Assembly: GCA_038239485.1 (NCBI GenBank)
Contig: JBBSET010000012.1
Coordinates: 1-64,000, forward strand
Length of the DNA stretch: 64,000 nt
Origin: DASQEH01 sp038239485
GTDB lineage: Bacteria > Actinomycetota > Actinomycetes > Propionibacteriales > Nocardioidaceae
Direction of reading: 5' to 3'
The notes under the pieces were generated by a model. The model did not search any database. It was given only the letters and a program-made list of their open reading frames with translations, and was not told the DNA's origin. A program made the translations under genes and the position numbers. Of this stretch, positions 8,393 through 16,893 are shown in pieces (positions within the stretch are counted from its first letter, which is position 1; each line of letters opens with the position of its first letter).

Positions 8393-9856
8393 CTACGGTG
8401 CATATGCGGTTAACGTGCCGTCTTCGCTTGCCACGAACAGTTGTCCGTCTGCGAAGACTGGTTGGGCGAAGATGCTTCCAGGCGAAGGGAGGCTTCCGAG
8501 CGGGTTGCCGGTAGCTTCGTCGAACAACTCGACGGTGGGTGAGACGCCGGCCGGGCAGCCGAACATGGCTACCGCGACGACCTGGCCGTTGAGGGTCGGG
8601 CTACCAACCGGCATGCATGGGAGTCCGCGTTCCCATCGTATGGCGCCTGTCGCCGGGTCGAGGGCGCGTAGGCCACCGGCCACGACTTGGCCCGCGATGC
8701 TCGTCTGATTGGCCGCGACGAACAACAGGTGCATCCGGTAGTCCAGGGCGGGCGAAGTCATGCAGCCCAAGGCGGTGGCCGATCCACTCACGGACACCTG
8801 CCGTGTCCACACCGGACCGGCGGCAAGATCGTCGCGCTGCCACGCGTACAACGTCCCGTTCTTGTTGCAGGCGGTGACCAGGTTTGTGGCCGCTCCGCCG
8901 ATTGAGGCGCTGTAGAGCGTTGGGGAGCTGCCGAAGTCCAGATCGGCTGCCTGGCCGGCTGGAACCGTCCACTTGTCCTGCCGCGCCAGCGTCGAGCCCG
9001 ACAGCCTGACAATCGAGTATGCGTCGTCGATCGTTGTTCCCGCCGGGTCGGGGTTGCCGGTGGTTGCGTACACGCCGGCCGCTCCAACCGCCTCACTGCT
9101 CCACACGCTCGCACCAACCTTGCCCGCCGGCACCGCATAGTAGGTGTGCTGAACGGCCCCTGTGTGCTGGTTCAGGGACTCCACGCCGCCGCGTATCAGG
9201 TGGCTCTCACAGTTGGCCCCCAGGCCCATATAGATTTGACCGCCGTAGACGCTCGGTGAGGACCAGTTGACGTACAAGCCGTTGCCTGCAGCCGTGTTAG
9301 GCCCGATCGCGGTCTTCCACTGCTGGGCCCCGGTAGCGGCGTTCAGCGCGTAAAGGAAGTGGGCGCCCGGCGCATACACCGTCAGCACACCGGTGACGGG
9401 GTCCGGCTCGACAGTGGCCGTCCCCACGATCCCCTTCGCGGCACAGTACGTGTTGGACCCGTAGTCCAGCTGCTTCTGCCACACCACCGCGCCGGTGGCG
9501 GCATCGAACACGTAGAACATGCCCGTACGCGACCCGATGTAGATTCGACCATTGACGACCGTCGGACTGGCGTCGAGCCTGCGATGCGGCTGGCCGGCCT
9601 TCGTGCTGTCACTCACCAGGTAGTGCCACTGCTCACGCAGAGTGCCAGCATTGGATGTCGTGATCGACAGATCGTCGAACATGCCGGAGCTATGTTGGAC
9701 ATTGCGTTCATATGCGGGCCAATCTCCAACCGCCGCAGCGGCGCGGGCGTCCGCAGCCGACGTGGGGCCCTGACTCAATCCAGTGGCCATCAGTGCTGCC
9801 ACCGTGCACACCACCATGAAGCGGGCTCTGCTATTCCAGGGGCCAGACACCGACAT
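8393..9856 (-). CDS. Secreted PQQ-binding-like beta-propeller protein
   Basis: Protein of about 487 aa. The N-terminus has a basic stretch followed by a hydrophobic segment (VVCTVAALMATGL), predicting export. The body contains repeated blades of the PQQ/quinoprotein type, recognisable as FDAATGAVVW, LNAATGAQQW, LDPATGAIRW and FDEATGNPLG. No haem motif or catalytic domain is visible, so an enzyme role cannot be claimed. The ATG at 9856 follows GAGGGAG very closely; an upstream start is possible. Third codon positions are visibly less GC-rich than in neighbours, which hints at acquisition. Confidence 0.75.
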   Translation of the reverse strand: MSVSGPWNSRARFMVVCTVAALMATGLSQGPTSAADARAAAAVGDWPAYERNVQHSSGMFDDLSITTSNAGTLREQWHYLVSDSTKAGQPHRRLDASPTVVNGRIYIGSRTGMFYVFDAATGAVVWQKQLDYGSNTYCAAKGIVGTATVEPDPVTGVLTVYAPGAHFLYALNAATGAQQWKTAIGPNTAAGNGLYVNWSSPSVYGGQIYMGLGANCESHLIRGGVESLNQHTGAVQHTYYAVPAGKVGASVWSSEAVGAAGVYATTGNPDPAGTTIDDAYSIVRLSGSTLARQDKWTVPAGQAADLDFGSSPTLYSASIGGAATNLVTACNKNGTLYAWQRDDLAAGPVWTRQVSVSGSATALGCMTSPALDYRMHLLFVAANQTSIAGQVVAGGLRALDPATGAIRWERGLPCMPVGSPTLNGQVVAVAMFGCPAGVSPTVELFDEATGNPLGSLPSPGSIFAQPVFADGQLFVASEDGTLTAYAP

Positions 9857-10633
9857 TCTCCCTCGAACATTCTGCCCGGAAACGTGCACGCGGGAGCCCC
9901 TCGATGACACAACGGTCAGCCCCAGCCAGACCACCGTCAAGGTGACTGACCGCAGTGAATCGGCTCCAACGCTAGCAGCGGCTCGTTTACGGTGTACAGG
10001 CCATCTCTGTGTACAAATGACTGCGGAGAGTAACGCTATAGGGCCGAGCTACGAGCTAGCGCGCCCCCGGCGACGACCGCGCGGGCTGGGCAGTGGCAGG
10101 CCGGTACGGTCCCATTGCCGGACAGCGAGCTGGAGGTGATGCTGGAGCGCCCCGAGGGCGTCCCCCCGACTGTGTCGGGTGGAGCTCGCCCACCCACAGC
10201 CGCAGCAGGTGAAGTACCGCGTCGTCGACAGCTTCGAGGTCTGGAGTCGAAGATCGTGGTGCCCGAGTCGCCAAGCCATCTGCCGCAGCGCGAGTCTGCT
10301 TAGCGCGTGGCGATCGCGTGTTGCTTCGGCAGCGAGGGCGGTGGACAGTCGAGGCTGTTGAGGCTTGGGGGTCATTCGTCCTCCTGCCCCCCACGTACCC
10401 ATTGCGTACGCGGCTACGCATGACAGAACCTCGTCAGGCTCAGGATTTCTCAGCACGCTCGAGGAACTCGGTGTCACCGTTGTCCTTGCCCATCAGGTCT
10501 TCGAAGCGCTCCGCAAGGGCCGACCACTCTCCGGCATTCGGCGTCGTTACGGTTCCATGCCCGAGAGCAAGACGGCCCCTGCGACGCATACGGACGCCCA
10601 GCCCCCACCCGGTGCCCGGCCGCCGCCCGGTCC
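9857..10633. other. 777-bp stretch without a recognisable gene
   Basis: This lies between the two beta-propeller genes. Open frames occur on both strands, but none has coding-like composition, a plausible start with a ribosome-binding site, or a recognisable motif. The first 200 bp (to about 10050) are lower in GC and should hold the promoter of the PQQ-repeat gene. The rest could be decayed coding sequence, but I cannot identify what. Confidence 0.5.
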
Positions 10634-11800
10634 TCAGTTGGCGAAGAGAGCCAACCCTGCCTGTGCTCGTGAGTTGATCGTGGTGAAGCTACCGCCGGCG
10701 CAGACATAACCCGGCCTGCTCGCCATCGCGAAGACGCCAGGGGTGCTGTTCGCGGTGGGACGCCAGCGAGTTGCCGTGCCGCCCTTGACGCCGAACTCGG
10801 CGAGATGGTGACGGGTCAGATAGCCCGATCCGACTTTCTGGACCCGGTCGAAGTGGCCGCCGACATACAGTCCACCCGCGTGGACGGTGGCCGCCTGCAC
10901 GTCGCCATCGAGCTGCCGGTACCAGAGCCTGGCACCTTTGGCTGACCGGTAGGCCGCGACGTACCCACCAGGGCCCCGCCCGCCGAAGATGACGGTGCTT
11001 CCTTTCGACGCCAGATTGACCGTGAGGACCAGAGACCTCAGCAGCGGCCGGAAGGGCAGCACGGCCCCGGTGCCGGCAGCGACCGCAGCTCCGTTCCTGC
11101 GCGGTTGGCCGTTCACTGACGTGAAGGCGCCCCCGATGTAGAGCACCGAGCCGTTGTGGGACAAACGGATGGCGTTGACTGCCGCCCGTCGACGAGAGCT
11201 GCTCGACAGTCTCGGTGCCCAGGCACGCAAGACACCGGACGGCATCCGGAACGATGCGAGATGTCCGCGCGGCGAGCCGTCGGCACTCGTGAAGGCCCCG
11301 CCGATGTAGAGGTCGGACCCGGAGGGCGACAGAGCCAGCGACCGGATGTTGCCCTGGATCTGGGGGGCGAAGCGGCGCGGCTGGCCCGTCCGGGCCGAGA
11401 GGGTCGCAAGGTGAGCCCGGCGCACACCGGACACGGACGTGAAGTCACCGCCGATGAAAACAGTTCCCCCGTTGCGCGTGACTTTGATCGTGCGCACCTT
11501 GCCGTTCGTGGTGGGCCTCCAGCCCAGCGGGTCGCCCGTTGTCGCGTCGAACGCCGCAAGGTTGTGCCGTGGCCTGCTCGCCAACCCAGAACCCCTTGGG
11601 GCGTCGATGCTGTTGAACGTCCCGCCGACATAGACCCTCGAACCCGAGTAGGCGATGGCGTCGACTGTGCCGTGGACCTGCCAGGTCTTCATCGGCGACC
11701 CATTCACCACGCCGGCCATCGTCACCTGGGTCTGCCCTACGCCGGCGATGGCGACCATCAATCCCGTTGCAGCGAGCAGAGCGAGATGTCGCTTAGGCAT
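10634..11800 (-). CDS. Secreted repeat beta-propeller protein (GGxF repeats)
   Basis: Protein of 388 aa. A basic N-terminus (MPKRH) and hydrophobic segment form a probable signal peptide. At least six repeats follow, each built around [VL]x[VI]GGxF: VYVGGTF, VFIGGDF, LYIGGAF (twice), LYVGGHF and CAGGSF. These resemble delta-60-type propeller repeats of actinobacterial surface proteins. The ATG at 11800 is preceded by GGGAG. Function is unknown; binding or structural roles are typical for such folds. It is on the same strand as the PQQ-repeat gene and may belong to the same accessory insertion. Confidence 0.75.
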   Translation of the reverse strand: MPKRHLALLAATGLMVAIAGVGQTQVTMAGVVNGSPMKTWQVHGTVDAIAYSGSRVYVGGTFNSIDAPRGSGLASRPRHNLAAFDATTGDPLGWRPTTNGKVRTIKVTRNGGTVFIGGDFTSVSGVRRAHLATLSARTGQPRRFAPQIQGNIRSLALSPSGSDLYIGGAFTSADGSPRGHLASFRMPSGVLRAWAPRLSSSSRRRAAVNAIRLSHNGSVLYIGGAFTSVNGQPRRNGAAVAAGTGAVLPFRPLLRSLVLTVNLASKGSTVIFGGRGPGGYVAAYRSAKGARLWYRQLDGDVQAATVHAGGLYVGGHFDRVQKVGSGYLTRHHLAEFGVKGGTATRWRPTANSTPGVFAMASRPGYVCAGGSFTTINSRAQAGLALFAN

Positions 11801-11917
11801 GAGTCTCCCAGAAAGTAGGTGTTTGAGAACTCTAGGTGAGGTTGGCGCTGCATATCGGTGAACCCTCGAAGAGTAAGCCCAGTGGTGTGGCACCGACGTC
11901 CCCCTACCGCGTGTCGG

Positions 11918-12715
11918 TCAGGGGCGCCGGACGCCGTGCAGAAGCGTGTAGGGCCGCGCCATCTCGATGATGTCGCCGTTCCGGTAGGTCTCGAAGTCTG
12001 CCCGCAGGCGGCCGAGCAGCTCCGCACCCCGATCCTGCGGCAGTGCGGCCAGCAAGGTCTTGACCGGGCCGAAGCTGGTCGCAAAGTCGTCCACGATCTG
12101 CTCTGCCGACGGTGCCCGCCAGGTGGCGTCCTCGGTCGTGGCGGTCACGTCAAAGCTCGCGCCGAGCAGTGAGTCGGCGTACTGCGGGTCTCCCCAGTCC
12201 ATCGGATCTGCGACCCCCGGCGGGGGAGGTGCGGCGTACTCGCTGATCACGTTGAAGAACGAGGCGATATGGCCCTGCCTGGTCCAGGCGGTCATCGCCA
12301 GCCGGCCACCCGGTCGGCATACCCGGGCCAGCTCCGCGGCGACCGCGGTGTGGTCGGGCGCGAAGATCGCTCCGACGGTGGACGAGACCAGGTCGAAGGA
12401 GGCGTCGGGGTAGGGCAGCGCCTCGCAGTCACCGACGTCGAAGGCGGCGTCGACGCCAGCCTCGCTGGCCTGTCTCCTGGCCGTAGCTATCAGCGCGGGC
12501 GACAGGTCGCAGCCCGTGACGCTGGCACCGGTCGCGGCTGCGAGCCGAGCCAGCTCGCCGGTCCCGCAGCCGATGTCGAGCCACTCCTGTCCAGGCCCAC
12601 CGTCGAGTGAGGCGACGACCGTGGCATGCATCCCGGCGAGGGTGCGGGCGATGTTCTCGAACGGCGCCGATCCCCACACGGCCGCCTGACGGGCCTTGAA
12701 CTCGTCAAACGTCAT
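11918..12715 (-). CDS. Class I SAM-dependent methyltransferase
   Basis: Protein of 265 aa with a methyltransferase core. Motif I is LDIGCGTGELARL near residue 47, an acidic residue in GCDLSP follows at strand 2, then DVGDCEALPYPDASFD and the post-core PGGRLAMTAW. This resembles the Methyltransf_11 group acting on small molecules; the substrate cannot be told. GAGGAGG precedes the ATG at a good distance. It follows the Usp-like gene with a 13-bp gap, so the two are probably co-transcribed. Confidence 0.85.
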   Translation of the reverse strand: MTFDEFKARQAAVWGSAPFENIARTLAGMHATVVASLDGGPGQEWLDIGCGTGELARLAAATGASVTGCDLSPALIATARRQASEAGVDAAFDVGDCEALPYPDASFDLVSSTVGAIFAPDHTAVAAELARVCRPGGRLAMTAWTRQGHIASFFNVISEYAAPPPPGVADPMDWGDPQYADSLLGASFDVTATTEDATWRAPSAEQIVDDFATSFGPVKTLLAALPQDRGAELLGRLRADFETYRNGDIIEMARPYTLLHGVRRP

Positions 12716-12728
12716 CTCGACCGCCTCC

Positions 12729-13259
12729 TCACATTCCGGTGATGCCTTGGCCGTTGACCGCTTCCGCGTCGAGCGGCTCGTGCTCGACGAGATGGAGCAC
12801 CGGGACGCCGAGTCGCCGGCGCGCCTGTGACGCCCAGTCGACGTGGAAGAACTCCTGCACGATGTGAGGGCGTGTCATGATGATGACCTCGTCGGCTGAC
12901 TCCTGAACGACGATCGCGTACAGCGACTCGATCGGGTCGTCGGAGCTGACCTCGCCATCGGCGTCGTGGCCCAGAGCGGTGATCGCGGCGACGCTGGACG
13001 ACACAGCGGTCTCGCCCGCCGAGTCGAGCTGCTGCTGGGCCTGTTTCGTGTCGATGTCCTCGCCGCTGATCACGGGGACGGCGATCGTCTCGTTGCTGGA
13101 CAGCGACTCCAACGCCGACTCGACCCGGAGCTGGGCGTTGTCGACGGGGATGAGCACGTGGTAGTGCCGTGCGTCCTCGATCCCCTCATGGAGTGAGACG
13201 ACCTCGGCGGCGTCTCCAGCAGTCATGGCCTGCTCGGCAAGGACGATCACGTTGTACAT
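12729..13259 (-). CDS. Conserved actinobacterial Usp-like protein
   Basis: Protein of 176 aa beginning MYNVIVLAEQAM, with alternating hydrophobic strands (YHVLIPV, DEVIIMTRPH, LGVPVLHLVEHE) typical of a Rossmann-like universal-stress fold. Similar actinobacterial proteins have at times been labelled indole-3-glycerol phosphate synthase, but no TrpC active-site motif is visible. AAGGAG precedes the ATG. It is divergent from the ligase gene (80 bp between them) and first in a pair with the methyltransferase. Function is unknown. Confidence 0.65.
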   Translation of the reverse strand: MYNVIVLAEQAMTAGDAAEVVSLHEGIEDARHYHVLIPVDNAQLRVESALESLSSNETIAVPVISGEDIDTKQAQQQLDSAGETAVSSSVAAITALGHDADGEVSSDDPIESLYAIVVQESADEVIIMTRPHIVQEFFHVDWASQARRRLGVPVLHLVEHEPLDAEAVNGQGITGM

Positions 13260-13339
13260 GGCGCTCCTTCTGGTCTGCTTGGGTCCATCATGCCTGCCCG
13301 GCCTGGATGGGGACGTCGCAGAGGCGGCACAATGGGGCG

Positions 13340-14419
13340 ATGGAGCTGCCCGTCATGCCGCCGGTCGCACCGATGCTGGCCAAGTCCGTCCCGACCATCC
13401 CGCCCGGCGCCTCGTACGAGCCCAAGTGGGACGGGTTCAGGAGCATCGTCTTCCGAGACGGTGACGAGGTGGAGTTCGGCAGTCGAAACGAGCGGCCGAT
13501 GACCCGGTACTTCCCCGAGCTCGTCGAGGCGGTCAAAGCCGAGCTGCCGGAGCGTTGTGTGGTCGACGGCGAGATCGTGATCGCCACCGACGCCGGTCTG
13601 GACTTCGACGCACTTCAGCAGCGTATCCATCCAGCCGTGTCCCGGGTCACGATGCTGAGTGGGAAGACGCCTGCGTCCTTCATCGCCTTCGACCTGCTGG
13701 CACTCGGGGACGAGGACTACACCGGGCGGCCGTTCGTCGAGCGCCGCGCTGCACTCGAGGAAGCCATGGCGGAGGTCGCGGCGCCCATCCACCTGACGCC
13801 GGTCACCGCGGACCGCGAGGTCGCCCAGCGCTGGTTCGTCGAGTTCGAGGGGGCCGGGCTCGACGGGGTGGTGGCGAAGCCGCTCCAGGGCACCTACCAG
13901 CCTGACAAGCGGGTGATGTTCAAGATCAAGCACGAGCGAACCGCCGACTGCGTCGTCGCCGGGTACCGCGTGCACAAGAGTGGTCCCGACGCGGTCGGTT
14001 CGCTCATGCTGGGCCTCTACAACGACGCGGGCACGCTCGTATCGGTGGGTGTCATCGGCGCTTTCTCGATGGTCCGTCGCAAGGAGCTGTTCGACGAGCT
14101 GCAGCCGCTCGTGACCGACTTCGACGGGCACCCGTGGAGCTGGGCCGCGCATGAAGCCGGCCAGCGGACTCCTCGCAAGGGTGAGGGCTCACGCTGGAAC
14201 GCCGGAAAGGACCTGTCGTTCACGCCGTTGCGCCCCGAGCGTGTCGTCGAGGTCCGCTACGAGCACATGGAGGGCGAGCGGTTCCGGCATACCGCCCAGT
14301 TCAACCGTTGGCGACCGGACCGCACCCCGGATTCATGTACCTACGAACAGCTCGAGCAGCCGCTCACCTTCAGCCTTGGTGACATCGTGCCGGGACTCGG
14401 GACTGCAAGAGTCAGGTAG
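13340..14419 (+). CDS. ligC: ATP-dependent DNA ligase (LigC type)
   Basis: Protein of 359 aa, the length of mycobacterial LigC ligases. The adenylation motif I is KWDGFR with the nucleotidyl Lys29. Further motifs are VVDGEIV, FIAFDLLAL, GLDGVVAKPL and MFKIKHERTADCVV. An OB-fold domain follows, ending near VPGLG. It seals nicks using ATP, probably with the stand-alone polymerase at 7141-8217. There is no zinc or BRCT domain, so it is not the essential NAD ligase. The ATG at 13340 gives the expected short N-terminus. Confidence 0.92.
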   Translation: MELPVMPPVAPMLAKSVPTIPPGASYEPKWDGFRSIVFRDGDEVEFGSRNERPMTRYFPELVEAVKAELPERCVVDGEIVIATDAGLDFDALQQRIHPAVSRVTMLSGKTPASFIAFDLLALGDEDYTGRPFVERRAALEEAMAEVAAPIHLTPVTADREVAQRWFVEFEGAGLDGVVAKPLQGTYQPDKRVMFKIKHERTADCVVAGYRVHKSGPDAVGSLMLGLYNDAGTLVSVGVIGAFSMVRRKELFDELQPLVTDFDGHPWSWAAHEAGQRTPRKGEGSRWNAGKDLSFTPLRPERVVEVRYEHMEGERFRHTAQFNRWRPDRTPDSCTYEQLEQPLTFSLGDIVPGLGTARVR

Positions 14420-14427
14420 GAGCCCGG

Positions 14428-15159
14428 TCAGCATCGCGCATAGCGGAAGAAGAGCTGGCTGTCGTCCTCGAGCAGGTGTCGCAGGACGAACTGCGCCGGC
14501 GGGTCGACCACGTCTCCGTGGGTGATCCGCAACCGCTCACCCGCCACGACGAGCGGGGTGACAGTCAGGCAGACCTCGTCGACCTGACCGGCCGCGACGA
14601 GCGCACGCATCAGCGCCGGGCCGCCCTCGCAGAGCATCCGCTGGAAACCCCTGGCCACCAGGGCCTCGACGGCGAGCGTCAGGTCGACGTCGGCCTCGCC
14701 GGCCACGATGACATCGGTGACCTCGTCAAGCTCGCTGCGCAGGTCGGCCGGCGCCGACTCGGTGGTGATCACGATCGTGGGGGCCTCGCCGCCCGAGAGC
14801 AGCGCCGGGTCGAGGCGAAGGCTTCGCGACACGACGGCGATCGAGGGAAGCGGGGCCAGGCCGAGATGGCTGCGGATCGAGGTGCGCATCTCGCTGGCGG
14901 TGACGGGCAGGTAGCCCTCGTCGCGCGTCGTGCCCGCTCCTACCACGATCACGTCGCACAGCGAGCGCAACAGTCCGAAGACCCGCTTGTCGACCTTGCT
15001 CGACAAGCTGCCCGACCTGGAGTCACCCCCCTGGGCGGCCCCGTCGAGGGACGTCACGAAGTTGGCTCTCAGCCACCGGCCCTCCGCCGGATAGGCGTAC
15101 AGCTCGGCCAGGTCGTCGTAGCTCAGCTCGTTCGGGGCTGTCGGGAAGAGGGACTGCAC
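14428..15159 (-). CDS. RibD C-terminal domain (pyrimidine reductase) family protein
   Basis: Protein of 243 aa matching the dihydrofolate-reductase-like RibD C-terminal domain. Motifs are LRANFVTSLDGAA near residue 30, DVIVVGAGTTRDEGY near 90, and CEGGPALMRALVAAGQVDE in the C-terminal half. Bona fide RibD also needs a deaminase domain, absent here, so it may be a stand-alone NADPH-dependent reductase of unknown substrate. It is convergent with ligC and separated from it by 8 bp. Confidence 0.85.
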   Translation of the reverse strand: MQSLFPTAPNELSYDDLAELYAYPAEGRWLRANFVTSLDGAAQGGDSRSGSLSSKVDKRVFGLLRSLCDVIVVGAGTTRDEGYLPVTASEMRTSIRSHLGLAPLPSIAVVSRSLRLDPALLSGGEAPTIVITTESAPADLRSELDEVTDVIVAGEADVDLTLAVEALVARGFQRMLCEGGPALMRALVAAGQVDEVCLTVTPLVVAGERLRITHGDVVDPPAQFVLRHLLEDDSQLFFRYARC

Positions 15160-15212
15160 GGGTCGATCCTGCCATCCGGCCGCATCTGCCGTCGTCTCGG
15201 CGGGGGGCGAGC

Positions 15213-15965
15213 TTAGGCGGCGGGGATCTCCACCAGCTTCAATGCTCCGACGGAGTACCGCGCCAAGATGATCCTGGCAAGCTCGTCGTGTGCGCCCAGT
15301 GGGGCCGACACCGCGACGGCACCGGCCTCGATCGCGAGCTCGGCCGCCCGGTCCGGGAGCATGCCGGGGGCGATGAACAGGGACCCGACCGCCACATGCC
15401 GCCGGCCCTCGCGCCGCCAGTCCCGGACGGCCTCACCGGTCGATGGGGGAGTTGCCGAGGCGAAGGCGACGCTGGTGGGGAGCCGGTGGCGCGATCCCCA
15501 CACCCGGGCGAGCCGGGCCACCATGGCGTTGGCGCGGGCATCGGACGATCCGGCGGCAGCCAGGACCAGCGCGTCGAGCTCCCGGACGCGGGCAGAACGA
15601 AGGGCCTCGCGAAGCCGCTCGTCCAGCACCCCGAGCAAGGCGGCGTCGGTGCCGATGACGTCAGCGGCCCGCACCGCAACCCCTGGATGCGCGGCGCCCA
15701 CCTGCTGAACCACCTCGGGCACGTCGACCTTCGCATGGTGGGCCGAGCTCAGCAGCAGGGGAACGACGACCACCTCGGTATGCCCCCTGGCCGCCAGTCG
15801 CCCCACGACCGAGCTGAGGTCGGGCTTGACGTGGTCCAGGAAGGCGGGCTCGATCCGCAGGTCCGGGCGCAGCCGCTTGGTGTTGGTGACGATCTCCCGG
15901 ACGCTGCGAGCCGACCTGGGGTCTCGGCTGCCATGCGCGAGCGCCACCAGTGCGGGCGCGCTCAC
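15213..15965 (-). CDS. Sirohydrochlorin chelatase (CbiX/SirB-like)
   Basis: Protein of about 250 aa. The N-terminus has LVALAHGSRDPRSA and a HAKVDVPE segment, with the metal-binding histidines expected for sirohydrochlorin ferro/cobaltochelatases. In this operon it most likely inserts iron to make sirohaem for the sulfite reductase encoded upstream. I chose the GTG at 15965, whose GTGA overlaps the cysH stop. An in-frame ATG at 15980 would add five residues. Last gene of the sulfur operon. Confidence 0.85.
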   Translation of the reverse strand: MSAPALVALAHGSRDPRSARSVREIVTNTKRLRPDLRIEPAFLDHVKPDLSSVVGRLAARGHTEVVVVPLLLSSAHHAKVDVPEVVQQVGAAHPGVAVRAADVIGTDAALLGVLDERLREALRSARVRELDALVLAAAGSSDARANAMVARLARVWGSRHRLPTSVAFASATPPSTGEAVRDWRREGRRHVAVGSLFIAPGMLPDRAAELAIEAGAVAVSAPLGAHDELARIILARYSVGALKLVEIPAA

Positions 15966-16660
15966 GAGTGGATCCCGCATTCGGTCTTGCCCGTGCCAGC
16001 CCAGCGTCCGCTGCGCGGGTCCTGGCCCGGAGCGACGCGGCGTGTGCACGGACCGCATCCGATGGAGGGGTACCCGTCGTACTGCAGCGGGTTGACCAGC
16101 ACGCCGTTGTCGGCGATATAGCGGTCGACGTCGTCCTGGGTCCAGCGGGCGAGTGGTGAGATCTTGACCTTGCCCTTCTTCTCGTCCCACCCGACCACGG
16201 GGGCGATCACGCGGTTCAGGGTCTCCTCGCGGCGCAGACCGGTGGCCCAGGCGTCGTAGTTGGCCAGTCCTGTCGCGAGCGGCTGAACCTTGCGGATGTT
16301 GCAGCACAGGTCCGGATCGCGTGACCACAGGTCGGCGCCGTACCTCTCGTCCTGCTCCCGCACGGTGATCGTGGGGGACAGCGTCACCAGGTTGACGGGC
16401 AGGGTGGCTGCGACCGCGTCCCGCGTGCCCAGCGTCTCGACGAAGTGGTACCCGGTGTCGAGGAAGACGACGTCGATACCCGGCGCGACGGTCGAGGCCA
16501 AGTGCGCGAGAACCGCGTCGCCCATCGACGACGTGATGCAGAACCGGCTGCCGAAGGTGTCGACCGCCCACTCGATGATGGCCTCGGCGGGGGCGAGCTC
16601 CAGCTCCGGCCCCGCGATCATGGCGGTGTCGCGGAGCTCGTCGAGGCTGATCACCGTCAT
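15962..16660 (-). CDS. cysH: Adenylyl-sulfate (APS) reductase, thioredoxin-dependent
   Basis: Protein of 232 aa. It reduces APS to sulfite using thioredoxin. The Cys pairs CCNIRK and CGPC mark the 4Fe-4S cluster that separates APS reductases from PAPS reductases. The catalytic cysteine is in TECGIHS at the C-terminus. GGGAGG precedes the ATG, which overlaps the stop of the zinc-ribbon gene (ATGA). Upstream sir supplies the next step, sulfite to sulfide. No cysD/cysN sulfurylase genes are in the window. Confidence 0.93.
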   Translation of the reverse strand: MTVISLDELRDTAMIAGPELELAPAEAIIEWAVDTFGSRFCITSSMGDAVLAHLASTVAPGIDVVFLDTGYHFVETLGTRDAVAATLPVNLVTLSPTITVREQDERYGADLWSRDPDLCCNIRKVQPLATGLANYDAWATGLRREETLNRVIAPVVGWDEKKGKVKISPLARWTQDDVDRYIADNGVLVNPLQYDGYPSIGCGPCTRRVAPGQDPRSGRWAGTGKTECGIHS

Positions 16661-16893
16661 ATTAAACCTCCCGATGCGGCGGTGGCCAAAGGGGCGGGTG
16701 GGACAGGGGTGGATATGGTGGCCTCAGTGGTCGCGGGCCGCGCGGCGATGTTCGGCGCGAGCAGTCCGATGAACGACACGGAGAACGCCCGTAGGCACTC
16801 GCGGCATTCCCAGGCCCCGTGGCGCTCGCCATGGGGATGAAGGTTCTCGCCCGCGCAGTACGGGCAGTGCAGGGGCACGGAGTGGCCGCTCAT
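16657..16893 (-). CDS. Small zinc-ribbon protein in the sulfur-assimilation operon
   Basis: Protein of 78 aa with a CPYC...CREC double pair in the first 35 residues that should bind one zinc, followed by a hydrophobic stretch and an Ala/Pro/Thr-rich tail. It overlaps sir and cysH by four bases at each end, so it is tightly coupled to them. A gene of this type sits between sir and cysH in streptomycetes. Function is unknown; an accessory or regulatory role is inference from context. Confidence 0.8.
   Translation of the reverse strand: MSGHSVPLHCPYCAGENLHPHGERHGAWECRECLRAFSVSFIGLLAPNIAARPATTEATISTPVPPAPLATAASGGLI

Noticed and set aside
10049..10477. Possible 142-aa gene between the propeller genes
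   Set aside because: Codon composition is not coding-like, there is no ribosome-binding site, and several other frames are equally open. No motif found.
12729..13259. Indole-3-glycerol phosphate synthase
   Set aside because: Proteins like this have sometimes carried that label, but TrpC active-site motifs and barrel length are absent; a Usp-like fold fits better.
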